DNA from: Candidatus Bathyarchaeota archaeon
GTDB taxonomy: Archaea > Thermoproteota > Bathyarchaeia > Bathyarchaeales > Bathycorpusculaceae
DNA length: 64,000 nucleotides
Assembly (NCBI GenBank): GCA_026014595.1
Contig: JAOZHY010000048.1
Span: 186,001-250,000 of the forward strand
Direction of reading: 5' to 3'
Shown: piece by piece, positions 7,170 through 16,242 of the stretch
How the letters are laid out: each line of letters begins with the position of its first letter
Position numbering within the stretch: position 1 is the first letter of the stretch
Program-made: the position numbers and the translations under genes
The notes under the pieces: model-generated
What the model was told of the DNA's origin: nothing
Seen by the model: only the letters and a program-made list of their open reading frames with translations
The model's database searches: none

Positions 7170-9518
7170 TTACCAGGTCCACAAGACGTCTATTGAGGTG
7201 CCGTAGCCAGTCCAGTACGTGTCCGCAGACGAGTAGTGCGTGGATGAATCGGCGTGGTTGTATGCTTCCATGAAGTATCCTCCGATTGGGCCGTTGGTGA
7301 AGTCGAGATAGTTGCTTCCGTAAGGCAGCTGAACATTGTAGCTGTACTGGTAAGTGATGTAGTACGGACTCCCTCCCCAAGTATAATACACATTAATTGT
7401 GGTAGTGTATGGTGCTTCAGTAAATATAGGTTGAACCGTGTGATCTTGATTCATTGTGACGCATATTGTAGATCCATAAACTTGTTGTCCATCTACCAGC
7501 CAATAGATTAATTGGTAGCCATAATTAGGTGTAGCAGTTAGCCAAACTGGTGTATTATAGAACCAGGCTCCGCTGGCGTAGTTGACTGATCCTTGGTTTG
7601 GGTCGCAGCTGACCGTAAGGCTTCTTAATCCTGAACCAATGTATAAGTTACCGTCACCGAAAGCAACCATACGTCCAGCATCAGGTAAGCCAGTATACCA
7701 TAGGCTCTGTTGGAAATTTTCACTGTATATCATTTGCACGCTAGCATCAAGTGCAGCATTTGTACTAAAACCCTGTGTTAGAGTATACCAATAGAAAGCC
7801 ATTAGCAAATTGTAGCTTGCATTGTCTCGATATATATTATTCATCGTAAAAGAACGCGATAGGAAAGGTGCTTCTCCGATGAATCCAATATACTCTTGTC
7901 CGCTAGAATCAGGGCTTGCAAATCCGTCTCCAGAAAGGGATGTCGTGTGTAACCATGCATAAGGCATATGATTTATGTTTTCCGCTTGATGACAAGACCA
8001 CATCATAACGAATTTATGATGACCAATGCTGTACTGAGCAGAATTATCATAGATATCAGTATCTGAGATCCAATTTCCACTATTGTCGATTATTCCAGTT
8101 GCTCCTGATTGCCCGTGACCTATGTAGAAAACTATTGAACCTCCATATCCTTGGTCATATGCCGCTTGATAGATTTGGCTTGCGTAAGTGTTAGGATACC
8201 TGACATAACCAATATAACCTGCGGTGTAAATTGACCATACCGCGATTTGATCAGTAATTGAATCTTGGAGTTCTGCTTCATTGCTGGGAACTTGGTATGG
8301 GGTTCCCAATATCGTTGAAGGGTATGCTAAAACCGGGTTAATGACAAGCAGGGAACATAGACCAACTATCAGGACTGCGGTGCCTCCAATTTTAAGAGCC
8401 GCCTTCTTTGTCCATCGTCTGTTTCTTGTTTCGTAACGTACGCATGCAATTGCGGCTAAAGGAGCTATTAGTCCAATTATTATTAGCAACTCATTTTCTG
8501 AAGCCTGACTGGTTGGGACCGCTTGATAATTACCCTGTGCTCCGTCGCCTTCAACTTGACCACTGTCACCCCATATAGAAACACAATAACCCGATACACC
8601 GTTGATTGAACCATCAAATTCTGCAGATACTGCCCAGATGGGATATATTAAGAAGCAATCTCCTTTATTACCGTTAAAGTCGTTAGTATAGGCGAAAATG
8701 GCTTTTACTGTTCGTATTTGTCTGTTGTTCTGTGTTGCATACGCGTTTATGTATGGCATTGCTATGTTGATTGCCTGTTCTTCTGAAATAACAGAATTCA
8801 CTGTTGCAATTTTGTACAGCCCCAGAGTGTCGGCAAAAGATGTTAATATCCCAGTTTTTGAAAATTTAGCTTGAACTGACTGCATGGGGACATTTAGACC
8901 GTTAGTACTTTGACACCACTCGAGTGTAACGTATTGGAGTTGAGACGCTGAGTCACACAGAATTCGAACGTTTAATGATTTATCGTTTTCAGTGATAGTT
9001 AAGTTTTGTGATTGAATTATTGCAGGGATCAACTGGTCAAATCCACTGCAATAACTTGCATTGAAGTAGATTTGATAATTATCAATTGCTTTTTTAGTCG
9101 CGGTCATTAAATCCGAGCAATATAACTGTGACCATCCAAGTGACCCTGACAGCAGGCTCAAATCATAGAATCTTACTTTTCCTTCGATTAGAATTATGGC
9201 TACGCTCAAACTTCCTTGAGAGTTGCTAATTACTGCACTTATGCAGGTTTGCTGCTCTTTGGACCATGGTACTTGGGAAGTGGAAGCAGTAAAAGATGCT
9301 ATATTGTAATCTGCCATGTTAACGCCTGCAACTTTGTTCATAAAAGTGGCAAAGATTTGTTGTGCTTGAGAATTAACGGCTATAACAGTATCCGAAGAAG
9401 ACAACGGCTGTAATTGAGATTCTGCATGCACAGCCGGCAAGAGGGAGACATAAGAGGCGGATACCATAAATGTTGCGAGAAGGGCTGTTATTAGTTTTTG
9501 TGTAGAGATTTTAGTCAT
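7170..9518 (-). CDS. Secreted, membrane-anchored caspase-fold (C25/clan CD-like) peptidase candidate
   Basis: A 782-residue exported protein. Residues 1-33 are a signal peptide ending near VHA. Residues ~35-345 are extracellular and include a PepSY-like module (ISEEQAINIAMPYINAYATQNNRQIRTVKAIF). Two membrane helices follow (~350-368 and ~380-402). The next domain (~410-640) has strands ending in FYIGHGQSG and MMWSCHQAE, matching the His and Cys dyad of clan CD peptidases such as gingipains. The C-terminus has an InlB-like repeat (LTVSCDPNQGSVNY...TATPNYGYQLIYWLVDGQ) and a beta-rich end. GGAGGTAAAA precedes the ATG. A 170-base leader with consecutive stem-loops lies upstream. Catalytic assignment rests on the two motifs only; I infer cell-surface proteolysis. 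Confidence 0.7.
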   Translation of the reverse strand: MTKISTQKLITALLATFMVSASYVSLLPAVHAESQLQPLSSSDTVIAVNSQAQQIFATFMNKVAGVNMADYNIASFTASTSQVPWSKEQQTCISAVISNSQGSLSVAIILIEGKVRFYDLSLLSGSLGWSQLYCSDLMTATKKAIDNYQIYFNASYCSGFDQLIPAIIQSQNLTITENDKSLNVRILCDSASQLQYVTLEWCQSTNGLNVPMQSVQAKFSKTGILTSFADTLGLYKIATVNSVISEEQAINIAMPYINAYATQNNRQIRTVKAIFAYTNDFNGNKGDCFLIYPIWAVSAEFDGSINGVSGYCVSIWGDSGQVEGDGAQGNYQAVPTSQASENELLIIIGLIAPLAAIACVRYETRNRRWTKKAALKIGGTAVLIVGLCSLLVINPVLAYPSTILGTPYQVPSNEAELQDSITDQIAVWSIYTAGYIGYVRYPNTYASQIYQAAYDQGYGGSIVFYIGHGQSGATGIIDNSGNWISDTDIYDNSAQYSIGHHKFVMMWSCHQAENINHMPYAWLHTTSLSGDGFASPDSSGQEYIGFIGEAPFLSRSFTMNNIYRDNASYNLLMAFYWYTLTQGFSTNAALDASVQMIYSENFQQSLWYTGLPDAGRMVAFGDGNLYIGSGLRSLTVSCDPNQGSVNYASGAWFYNTPVWLTATPNYGYQLIYWLVDGQQVYGSTICVTMNQDHTVQPIFTEAPYTTTINVYYTWGGSPYYITYQYSYNVQLPYGSNYLDFTNGPIGGYFMEAYNHADSSTHYSSADTYWTGYGTSIDVLWTW

Positions 9519-9539
9519 TTTTTACCTCCATACATTTAG

Positions 9540-9712
9540 GTGGAAACCTCTGTTTTCCACTTGACCTTTTGCTGTCCCTCAATTGGGACTAGGCGGTTAC
9601 TCGCCCCCAGAACAGTATAGCTCTGGAATTATAGTTGGGAAAGCGATAGCTTTCAGCTTCCATCTACTAAGATAAGCTTCTTAAGACTTGGCGTTCATTC
9701 GAAAATCGAATT
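9540..9712 (-). promoter_or_regulatory. Leader region with at least six consecutive stem-loops
   Basis: Between the PadR gene and the peptidase start there are successive perfect inverted repeats: 9540-9560 (GTGGAAA/TTTCCAC), 9574-9589 (GTCCC/GGGAC), 9592-9605 (GGCG/CGCC), 9607-9626 (CCAGA/TCTGG), 9639-9654 (GAAAGC-GATA-GCTTTC) and about 9695-9709 (ATTCGA/TCGAAT). They are packed almost end to end and finish 14 bases before the GGAGG ribosome site of the peptidase gene. I do not recognise a known riboswitch. The inverted repeats alone do not fix the strand, but the position makes a 5' leader of the peptidase mRNA the simplest reading. Confidence 0.55.
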
Positions 9713-9885
9713 TAACATAATAAGCAATGTACGCAAGTAATATCTTGCGTGGTTAATTTAATACTTTTACATAATTTATCTCTGACGCAAATTTAGACAA
9801 AAATCTAGCAAAAGAATTTCTGGTAGGTTTCTTAGGTAAACAATCATCTGGGTCTCCATTCTACTTATGGGCATATTCATTTTTA

Positions 9886-10245
9886 TTATTTGGTTAATAA
9901 ATAGAAAATGAAAACTTGGATTTCCTTTAGATTAAGTTGGAGGTCGTTCAAAGCTTTTTTACCTGAGTCTGTTAAAACATAAAATTTCTTTCTTCGGTTC
10001 GGTATTAATTTAATCAGTTTCTTTTGTTCCATTCTTCGAAGAAGTGGATATATTGTTCCAGGGCTCATTTGCTTGCCGTATTTCTCCTTAAACAAAGCAA
10101 TTACATCGGTTGCACTTAGCCCTAGTCGTTTGTTCATCTCTGCTAAGATTGTGACCTCCGAGTAAGCTTTCAGAAACTTTCCCTTTTCTTCCACAACAAA
10201 ATCATAGGCATGCGCCGCATTCTTTTCTGTTGTTGCTGAAAGCAT
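9886..10245 (-). CDS. PadR-family transcriptional regulator
   Basis: A 119-residue PadR-like winged-helix protein. The recognition region reads ATDVIALFKEKYGKQMSPGTIYPLLRRMEQKKLIKLIPNRRKKFYVLTDSGKKAL, with the family's GTIYPLLRRME motif, followed by a C-terminal helix for dimerisation. The ATG at 10245 is chosen since GGAGGAG lies six bases before it; an ATG five codons upstream has no proper site. It is the last gene of a leftward operon (HTH protein, PepSY-like anchored protein, PadR), and lies upstream of the peptidase gene, which it may control. Confidence 0.85.
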   Translation of the reverse strand: MLSATTEKNAAHAYDFVVEEKGKFLKAYSEVTILAEMNKRLGLSATDVIALFKEKYGKQMSPGTIYPLLRRMEQKKLIKLIPNRRKKFYVLTDSGKKALNDLQLNLKEIQVFIFYLLTK

Positions 10246-10288
10246 AAGGTGCTCCTCCATCCTTTTCTTATAAAAGTTTAGTTATGAA

Positions 10289-10906
10289 CTAATACACGCC
10301 CTGTGGTCCTGCACTAGCAACTTGACCGTTATCTGCCCAGATTGCGACATCGAAACCATTTATCCATGTTGCATTGCTTGGCCATCTATTTCCGACAATG
10401 GTGCCATTCGCGTCGTATACAGGCTCAGGCTGCGGCTTCGTCCACTGGAAGGCTGCTCTCACCACCCATACAGGGTAATAACGCGTAACTTTTCCTTTTG
10501 TCAAGATTTGCTCAAAAGTAGGACCACCTCTCAAACCATAGTCTGCCATTAGTGCCGATTCTGCGGTTACGTTTGTTATCGTTCTATTGTTTTCTCTCGC
10601 GTATTGAACGATAATAGGCATCGCTATATTAAGAGCTTGTTCTTCTGTGATCGTAGAATTCTGCTGAGAAGTAACTGTCGTACTATTTTGATTATCGGTA
10701 TTGCCAACGCTTGTATCAACTGGCGGTGCGGTTATAGAAGATCCAGCGAAAAAATTTGATGATATTGCAAAAAGAGACAGTGAGAAAATTGTAACAGCAA
10801 GCCCGACTGCGATTGGGACTGAATAATGCTTAATTTTGCTGCTAAGATTACTTGGCTGTGGAGGGAGCCAGCCGCGAATTTTTCGTTTTAAATAATCCAG
10901 TTTCAT
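10289..10906 (-). CDS. Membrane-anchored PepSY-like domain protein
   Basis: A 205-residue protein with a short cytoplasmic basic N-terminus, one membrane helix (~29-52, VPIAVGLAVTIFSLSLFAI), a Ser/Thr/Asn linker with several N-glycosylation sequons, and an outside domain. That domain starts ITEEQALNIAMPIIVQYARENNRTITNVTAE and ends DVAIWADNGQVASAGPQGVY. Both ends match the PepSY-like module of the neighbouring peptidase (ISEEQAINIAMPYI... and VSIWGDSGQVEGDGAQGNY). PepSY domains act as inhibitors or chaperones of peptidases in known cases. A GGAGGTGAAAAT site precedes the ATG, which overlaps the stop of the HTH gene. Confidence 0.75.
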   Translation of the reverse strand: MKLDYLKRKIRGWLPPQPSNLSSKIKHYSVPIAVGLAVTIFSLSLFAISSNFFAGSSITAPPVDTSVGNTDNQNSTTVTSQQNSTITEEQALNIAMPIIVQYARENNRTITNVTAESALMADYGLRGGPTFEQILTKGKVTRYYPVWVVRAAFQWTKPQPEPVYDANGTIVGNRWPSNATWINGFDVAIWADNGQVASAGPQGVY

Positions 10907-11379
10907 ATTTTCACCTCCGGAAGCAATCTTGTAAAAATAATGTCAGCCAGCTTTGCTGGATGGATACTTTCCTCATTTTCTACTTCTATGCCTCGTTCTT
11001 TGGCCATGTCGAGCAAGTATGTTTGAGTTTGTTTGAGGAATTCTTTGTTTTTTACGTCTTCTGGATTGTCATGCCAGTACCAAACTTTTATCCCGAAGTT
11101 GGTGCTGTAGGTAATGATGACTTTGCGGTCGAGTGCAGGATGGTAACCTAGCAGTATACCTTGCCTAGCATCCAGTTTTGTTACTTGTATATCATTTACT
11201 TGGGCGATCCCTAATAGTACGGATGATAACTTTGCATCGGTTGTTAACCGTGTTTGGCTAACGTACTGTCGGGTTTTTTTTAGTTTGTTGGCTATTGATG
11301 ATACACTAAGACCCTGGCTTGACAGTTTCCAAATAACTCTTTGATGTTCTGTAAGTGGTATCGTTACATTTGATGGCAT
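10903..11379 (-). CDS. LuxR/sigma-type helix-turn-helix protein
   Basis: A 158-residue protein. Residues ~8-50 are a helix-turn-helix of the LuxR/sigma-4 kind (LTEHQRVIWKLSSQGLSVSSIANKLKKTRQYVSQTR). The rest is an alpha/beta domain I do not recognise (QGILLGYHPALDRKVIITYSTNFGIKVWYWHDNPEDV). It heads a three-gene operon with the anchored PepSY-like protein and PadR, its stop overlapping the next start (ATGA). A perfect 7-base inverted repeat lies directly ahead of the ATG, overlapping a TATA box, so autorepression is likely. Confidence 0.75.
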   Translation of the reverse strand: MPSNVTIPLTEHQRVIWKLSSQGLSVSSIANKLKKTRQYVSQTRLTTDAKLSSVLLGIAQVNDIQVTKLDARQGILLGYHPALDRKVIITYSTNFGIKVWYWHDNPEDVKNKEFLKQTQTYLLDMAKERGIEVENEESIHPAKLADIIFTRLLPEVKI

Positions 11380-11382
11380 ATC

Positions 11383-11414
11383 ATGTAAATAAGTGTCAGT
11401 TTACATATTTAAGG
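11383..11414 (-). promoter_or_regulatory. TATA box with overlapping inverted-repeat operator
   Basis: ATGTAAA (11383-11389) and TTTACAT (11400-11406) form a perfect inverted repeat with a 10-base spacer. On the minus strand the TATA-like cttaaatatg (11405-11414) overlaps its distal half, 26-35 bases before the HTH gene start at 11379. The layout fits an operator occupied by the HTH protein to block its own promoter. Confidence 0.6.
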
Positions 11415-11522
11415 TTAACGCGCTAAGATCTTCCGTAATATTCCCAAATCGGAACATATTATTATATAGTAAGACGTAATACTCTATGCAGCAGCAACTG
11501 CCACGCGACAGGAGAACAGAAC

Positions 11523-12152
11523 TTGAGAAAAAAAGGAATAGCAGTATGGCTCTTCACCACGTTGACTTTCATCTCCCTTATACATCTAATCGAAGCATTA
11601 AGCGCTTTCCTCTTCAACAACCCCATCAGACTCCTCGCACTCTACCCCTTCATAAACCAGCAACTGCAACAATTATCCGCAACCACGTACCTCGCCATAA
11701 CAGCAGCCTCAACAGCCATCCTCTGGGGAATAACCTGCGTCATAGCCTTCGACAACCCTGTCGAAACATTCCTAAACAAAATCCTGTCAGACGCAAAACA
11801 ACAAGCCGCAACAGACACGCAAATCATAGAAAGCAAAGGCGATCTATTCGAAGTAATGTACGAAACAGTAGACTCAAACACCGAAACACTAGCCCAAATC
11901 AAAGATATCATACGCAACATACGCGCCGAAGTCAAAGACATAGAACCCATAAAAGCAACAATGGAAAAAACACGAACCGAACTGAGCAGCTTAAAGAAAC
12001 AGATACAAACGATAGAAGAAAAAATCCTCTTCGCCAACATACTGTGCCCAACCTGCGAAAAACCACTGCAACCAGACTTCCACATCTGCCCCTACTGCGG
12101 CGAAAACCTGAAAATCTCAAAAAGCATAATGACAGTCAAAGACTACAAGTAA
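11523..12152 (+). CDS. Membrane protein with coiled coil and C-terminal zinc ribbon
   Basis: A 209-residue protein. Two membrane helices lie at ~8-32 and ~54-76, a coiled coil follows at ~110-165 (TLAQIKDIIRNIRAEVKDIEPIKATMEKTRTELSSLKKQIQTIEEK), and the C-terminus carries a CxxC...CxxC zinc ribbon (CPTCEKPLQPDFHICPYCGENL). It starts at TTG with AGGAG about nine bases upstream. It converges on gatE. No function is known to me; the coiled coil and ribbon would face the cytoplasm. Confidence 0.75.
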   Translation: MRKKGIAVWLFTTLTFISLIHLIEALSAFLFNNPIRLLALYPFINQQLQQLSATTYLAITAASTAILWGITCVIAFDNPVETFLNKILSDAKQQAATDTQIIESKGDLFEVMYETVDSNTETLAQIKDIIRNIRAEVKDIEPIKATMEKTRTELSSLKKQIQTIEEKILFANILCPTCEKPLQPDFHICPYCGENLKISKSIMTVKDYK

Positions 12153-12161
12153 ACCCGGAAC

Positions 12162-14057
12162 TCACCGCAGCCGCTGCTTCAGAAGTCTCGCCACAAGGTC
12201 GGGGTCAGCCTTTCCCCGCACCTCCTTCATCACAGCACCCATCAACAACCCAAAAGCCTTATTCCCCAACCCCTCGATGGACCGCTTGTTCTCTGCAACA
12301 ACGCGGTCAACAATCACCTCTAATTCCTTTTTTGAAAGCGGCCTCAAACCGAGACTTTCCACGGCGTCATTCAAGCTTTTGCCTTCATGTTTTGAGAGCC
12401 AAGCAAAAACGTCAGCCACCGCCTCCTTCGCCAGTTCACCTGCGCCCACAGCCCTGAAAATCTCCAGCACCTGTTCATCTGCGACGTTTTCGATTTGGAC
12501 GCCGTCTCGTTTCAGCGCCTTCAATGTCTCGGTCAGGAACGCCGCCACAGTCGTCGCTGATACGCTGCTCGCTTTTACGATGGTCTCCAACAACGTGGCG
12601 TAGCCAGAGTCGACAACTTGTTTGGCTAACTTCTCGTTTAGGCTGTACTCCTTCATCAAACGAGCCACTTTCTTTTCCGCGGGTTCAGGCAGACTTGCAC
12701 GGATTTTCTCCACCAACTCAGCCGTCAAAAGAACAGGCGGAATATCCGTCTCCGGGTACATTCTCGCTGCGCCAGGTCTAGGACGCATATACCTTGTGGT
12801 TCCGTCCTCTTTGGCGGTGCGGGTCTCAGCTGGCACGCCGGCTATCGCTTCTTGCGCTCTTTCCACGACAGCCTTCAAAGCGTCATGCACGTTTTCCGCG
12901 GTGTCAGCCACGAAAACCACAGCATCATCCACGCCAGCACCCACAGCCTTGCGGAGTGCTTCGACCTCTTCGGCGGTGATGCCGTAGTTGGGCATTTCGT
13001 CGGTGTGGAATATTCCGCCGACTCTGCCCCAGAACCGTGCGCGGTCAGACAGCTCGGTGCCCACGCGGAACCCTGGCATAAGTTCACGCTTCAGAACGCC
13101 GCCAAACTTGGGAAGTCTAACAGCCAAAACCATCTGCCCCTTGTCCAAGGCTTTGCGGATGACTTTGCACTTGGTCCGCTGGAAAACCGCAGAAACATCA
13201 ACAAACTCCTGCCGTAAATCTTCTGCTTTGACGCCTCTGTTGTTTAGTTCTTCCTTGACTTGTAGAAGTCCCAGTTGGCGCTGGACCTCGTACTCCACCA
13301 CTTTCGCGATGAGCTCAAGCTCCTGCACGCCCTTTATCTCCATTAAAGCGCCGTTCGGAATGGACACGTTCAGGTCTTGGCGGATGGTGCCTAAGCCGCG
13401 CATAACTTTGCCCGTGTCCCGCAGAATCCTTCCGATGGCGAGGGCGACTTCCTGCGCTTCTGCGGGCGAGTAGATGACCGGTGCCGTGGCGACTTCAATG
13501 AGCGGTATGCCCAAACGGTCGATGCGGTAACGGATGGTTTTGCCGCCGTCCTCTTCGCCTGTTTTCCGCGCTGCATCCTCTTCTAAGCTTGCGGCTTGCA
13601 TCGGAATTGTTTTTTCCCCAACCTTAATCCAGCCGTCAGAGGCGATGATGCAGGTGCGCTGGAACCCGGTGGTGTTGGAGCCGTCGATGACGGTTTTACG
13701 CATGACATGCACTTCGTCTATGGGCTGCATATTCATCATCAACGCCGCAGTCAAAACCACTTCCACGGCTTCCATGTTCAGCGGGTGCGGCGGCTCCTCA
13801 TCCATCTCCACGAGGCAGCTGGTGGCGCGGTTTGCTTCGTACAGGATTCTCACGCCTTTTTGAAATTCAAAAAACGCGGCAGGATCCACCTGTCCGAGCT
13901 CGCTTTGGGTGGGTCTAAGCCTGCGCAGAAACGTGATTTCAGGCTCTTCCTTAAAAAGCGCCGGCGGGCAACTACAGAACAGCTTCGCCTGCGTGTTGAG
14001 TTGCTGGTGGATTTCCAAGCCGACTTTTAGCCCTATCTTCGCGTAGTCAATTGCCAT
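12162..14057 (-). CDS. gatE: Glu-tRNA(Gln) amidotransferase subunit E
   Basis: A 631-residue GatE, the tRNA-binding kinase/transamidase subunit of the archaea-specific GatDE enzyme that turns Glu-tRNA(Gln) into Gln-tRNA(Gln). The N-terminal cradle begins IGLKVGLEIHQQLNT.AKLFCSCPP, with Cys residues and DPA(A)F motifs typical of GatB/GatE. An AspRS-like insertion is present in the middle, and a YqeY-like tail ends the protein (LGNKAFGLLMGAVMKEVRGKADPDLVARLL). The ATG at 14057, with gaaggag nearby, overlaps the end of gatD by 11 bases; the longer open frame to 14120 is not needed. Confidence 0.95.
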   Translation of the reverse strand: MAIDYAKIGLKVGLEIHQQLNTQAKLFCSCPPALFKEEPEITFLRRLRPTQSELGQVDPAAFFEFQKGVRILYEANRATSCLVEMDEEPPHPLNMEAVEVVLTAALMMNMQPIDEVHVMRKTVIDGSNTTGFQRTCIIASDGWIKVGEKTIPMQAASLEEDAARKTGEEDGGKTIRYRIDRLGIPLIEVATAPVIYSPAEAQEVALAIGRILRDTGKVMRGLGTIRQDLNVSIPNGALMEIKGVQELELIAKVVEYEVQRQLGLLQVKEELNNRGVKAEDLRQEFVDVSAVFQRTKCKVIRKALDKGQMVLAVRLPKFGGVLKRELMPGFRVGTELSDRARFWGRVGGIFHTDEMPNYGITAEEVEALRKAVGAGVDDAVVFVADTAENVHDALKAVVERAQEAIAGVPAETRTAKEDGTTRYMRPRPGAARMYPETDIPPVLLTAELVEKIRASLPEPAEKKVARLMKEYSLNEKLAKQVVDSGYATLLETIVKASSVSATTVAAFLTETLKALKRDGVQIENVADEQVLEIFRAVGAGELAKEAVADVFAWLSKHEGKSLNDAVESLGLRPLSKKELEVIVDRVVAENKRSIEGLGNKAFGLLMGAVMKEVRGKADPDLVARLLKQRLR

Positions 14058-15408
14058 CGGCTTCTTCTCCTTCAACGCCGAATTTGTCAAGCATGGTTCG
14101 CGGCGAAAACTCGCCAGCAATGTTAATCTTCAGCAGCTTTTTGGCTTCCGCGGCGTCGCTGGTTTGGCCGAGAACCCACATGAGCTTGACAAGCGCAGTT
14201 TCGGGGAACATGTCGTCAAGCGGGATGACCCCCAGATTTAGCAGGTCGCGTCCCGTGTCGTACACGTTCATGTTCACGCGTCCCCAAATGCACTGGGAAG
14301 CCAACGCCACCACCACGCCGCGGTTAACAGCGTTGCGGATGGCGTCAAAGCAGTACTTGCTTACGTGACCTAAGCCTGTGCCTTCGAGGAGTATGCCCTT
14401 GCAGCCTTTTTCCACATGCCAGTCAATGACTGCAGGGTCAAGCCCCGGATAGAATTTGACCAGCGCAACCGCTTCGCTGAAGTCGGGTTTCAGAATGAGC
14501 TTTTTCGTGGCGTCGCGTTTCTGGTACTCGTCTGTCAGCATGATTACTTCGCCGTTGTTCACTCGGGCGAGGGGCGTAGCGTTTACGGGCTTGAACGTGT
14601 CCCGTCGGCTGGTATGGCACTTCCTCACTTTGGTGCCCCTTGTGATGGCTATGCTGGTGTCGGAAACCGTTTCATGCATGGCTATAGCGACCTCGGCAAA
14701 CGGCGCTTTTGTGGCGGCTTGAACTGCAGCGATAAGGTTAGTGGCGGCGTCAGAGCTCGGGCGGTCCGAAGAGCGCTGGGCACCAACCAGAATCACGGGC
14801 ACGGGAAGATTTTGCAACGCAAAGCTGAGCGCCGCAGCCGTGTAAGCCATCGTGTCCGTGCCATGCGCGATGATCACGCCGTCTGCGCCCTGCGCGATGT
14901 GCTCGGCGACTTTTTGAGCCAGCTGACTCCAGTGCTGCTGGGTTAGGTTTTCGCTGTAAAGGCTGAACACGATTTCTGTCTCCACACGAGCGACGTCGGC
15001 GAGTTCGGGAACCACGCCGTACAAGTCGCTGGCTGACAAGGCGGAGCGCACGGCGCCTGAGCGGTAGTCCACGCGGCTGGCTATGGTTCCTCCCGTGCTC
15101 AAAATGATCGCTTTTGGCAGTTCGGGTTTTTGCTCTGGAAGCAGCGGCGAGGCGAACATGGGCTTGGCGCCCTTGCCTATTCTCTCGATTTTCACGTCTG
15201 GCTTTATGCGTATGCCGATGTTGTAGCCACTTTTCAGCTTGACCACGATGTGCGCGGTGTCGCCTGATTCTGAACGAGGAATAAGGATGCCCTCGTAGCT
15301 TTTGCCGCCAGCGGTGACACGAATGATGTCGCCGACTTCGCACCCGGCTTTTCGAAGGGCATTCAGCACTTCGCCCTTGTAACCTGAACTCTCAGCCTTC
15401 TCGGTCAT
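14047..15408 (-). CDS. gatD: Glu-tRNA(Gln) amidotransferase subunit D (asparaginase-like)
   Basis: A 453-residue GatD, which releases ammonia from glutamine for GatE. An N-terminal beta-barrel (~10-80, GDIIRVTAGGKSYEGILIPR) precedes the L-asparaginase-type domain. The active-site Thr motifs are both visible: ILSTGGTIASRVDY and IIAHGTDTMAYTAAAL, followed by the conserved SSDRPSSDAATNL. It ends with TGA inside the start region of gatE; the two genes form an operon. Length is standard. Confidence 0.96.
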   Translation of the reverse strand: MTEKAESSGYKGEVLNALRKAGCEVGDIIRVTAGGKSYEGILIPRSESGDTAHIVVKLKSGYNIGIRIKPDVKIERIGKGAKPMFASPLLPEQKPELPKAIILSTGGTIASRVDYRSGAVRSALSASDLYGVVPELADVARVETEIVFSLYSENLTQQHWSQLAQKVAEHIAQGADGVIIAHGTDTMAYTAAALSFALQNLPVPVILVGAQRSSDRPSSDAATNLIAAVQAATKAPFAEVAIAMHETVSDTSIAITRGTKVRKCHTSRRDTFKPVNATPLARVNNGEVIMLTDEYQKRDATKKLILKPDFSEAVALVKFYPGLDPAVIDWHVEKGCKGILLEGTGLGHVSKYCFDAIRNAVNRGVVVALASQCIWGRVNMNVYDTGRDLLNLGVIPLDDMFPETALVKLMWVLGQTSDAAEAKKLLKINIAGEFSPRTMLDKFGVEGEEADGN

Positions 15409-15570
15409 TTCTGGTTCTCCAACAGTTCATTGGAAAGAAGGCGATTTAGAGCTTTAACTTTATCGCACAACGATTAGACGCTATGAAGTAATGAGGATTT
15501 TTTAATAGGAAAAGAGTTATACCGAGGGAACAAAGGGCTAAAGAAAAAAAATCAAAAGTTAATTCAGCCG

Positions 15571-16242
15571 TCACTCGTCCTCCGCTTCCCCGTCTTCTTT
15601 CTCATCTTCGATTTCTTTTTCCGAAGCTTCGGACGGCAAGGGTTCTTTGGCTTCAGCGCTAAGAAGCATATCTATAAGCGCTTTCTCATCCACTTCAGCC
15701 CTTGTTCGCCAATCCAGGTAAAGCTGATCGTTCTCGTCCTGAATCAAGTAGCCATAGCGGATGTAGCGGTCGATGTTCAAGCCGACTTTCCAGCCTGGAA
15801 GCTTCTCGCTTAGCACTTCTTCAACGTCTTTTCGCGGCGCTTGCCCCTTCTTGGATATGATGTAGGAAATCGCCACAGCTAAGCCTGCTAAATCGTCAAT
15901 TCGCCAGCCAATCATCTTTGACTCTTTCGGCTGCAACTCGCCCCGCAACGTCACGTAAAATCGCGCTTTATCAAGCTCTTCCAATGACGGTTTCTCTGTT
16001 GGCGTTTTCTCCTCCTCAAAAACTGTCTTAACCTGCAAATCTAAGTTTGCCAAGTATTCATCCAGAACTTCAAGTACTTTCGGGTAGTCAGCACCTAACG
16101 CCTTGTGAAGTTCCCAGCCTTTAACGCCTGGTTTATGGTGTCTCCTGTAAAACAGCATGTGCGTGGCGCGTTTCATTTTGCTCGCGTAAACACCCTTCGT
16201 CTTTTTTCTCAATCCAGTTCGCCTCTCTTCCACTTCTGCCAT
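15571..16242 (-). CDS. KITE-like winged-helix subunit of an SMC complex
   Basis: A 223-residue protein and the third gene of the SMC operon. Two winged-helix-like regions are visible: ~24-75 (MKRATHMLFYRRHHKPGVKGWELHKALGADYPKVLEVLDEYLANL) and ~118-185 (DDLAGLAVAISYIISKKGQAPRKDVEEVLSEKLPGWKVGLNIDRYIRYGYLI). Paired winged helices after a kleisin gene are the hallmark of KITE proteins (ScpB, MukE, Nse1/Nse3). The C-terminal ~30 residues are strongly acidic. Its start overlaps the kleisin gene by 34 bases. The KITE call rests on fold pattern and context. Confidence 0.68.
   Translation of the reverse strand: MAEVEERRTGLRKKTKGVYASKMKRATHMLFYRRHHKPGVKGWELHKALGADYPKVLEVLDEYLANLDLQVKTVFEEEKTPTEKPSLEELDKARFYVTLRGELQPKESKMIGWRIDDLAGLAVAISYIISKKGQAPRKDVEEVLSEKLPGWKVGLNIDRYIRYGYLIQDENDQLYLDWRTRAEVDEKALIDMLLSAEAKEPLPSEASEKEIEDEKEDGEAEDE

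Noticed and set aside
11486-12457. 323-codon plus-strand frame over the coiled-coil gene and the end of gatE
   Set aside because: It is out of phase with the well-supported zinc-ribbon protein and runs over the conserved end of gatE; composition (His/Arg/Pro/Asn-rich) is that of a shadow frame.
14750-15343. 197-codon minus-strand frame inside gatD
   Set aside because: Arg-rich shadow of gatD in another phase; gatD is conserved throughout.
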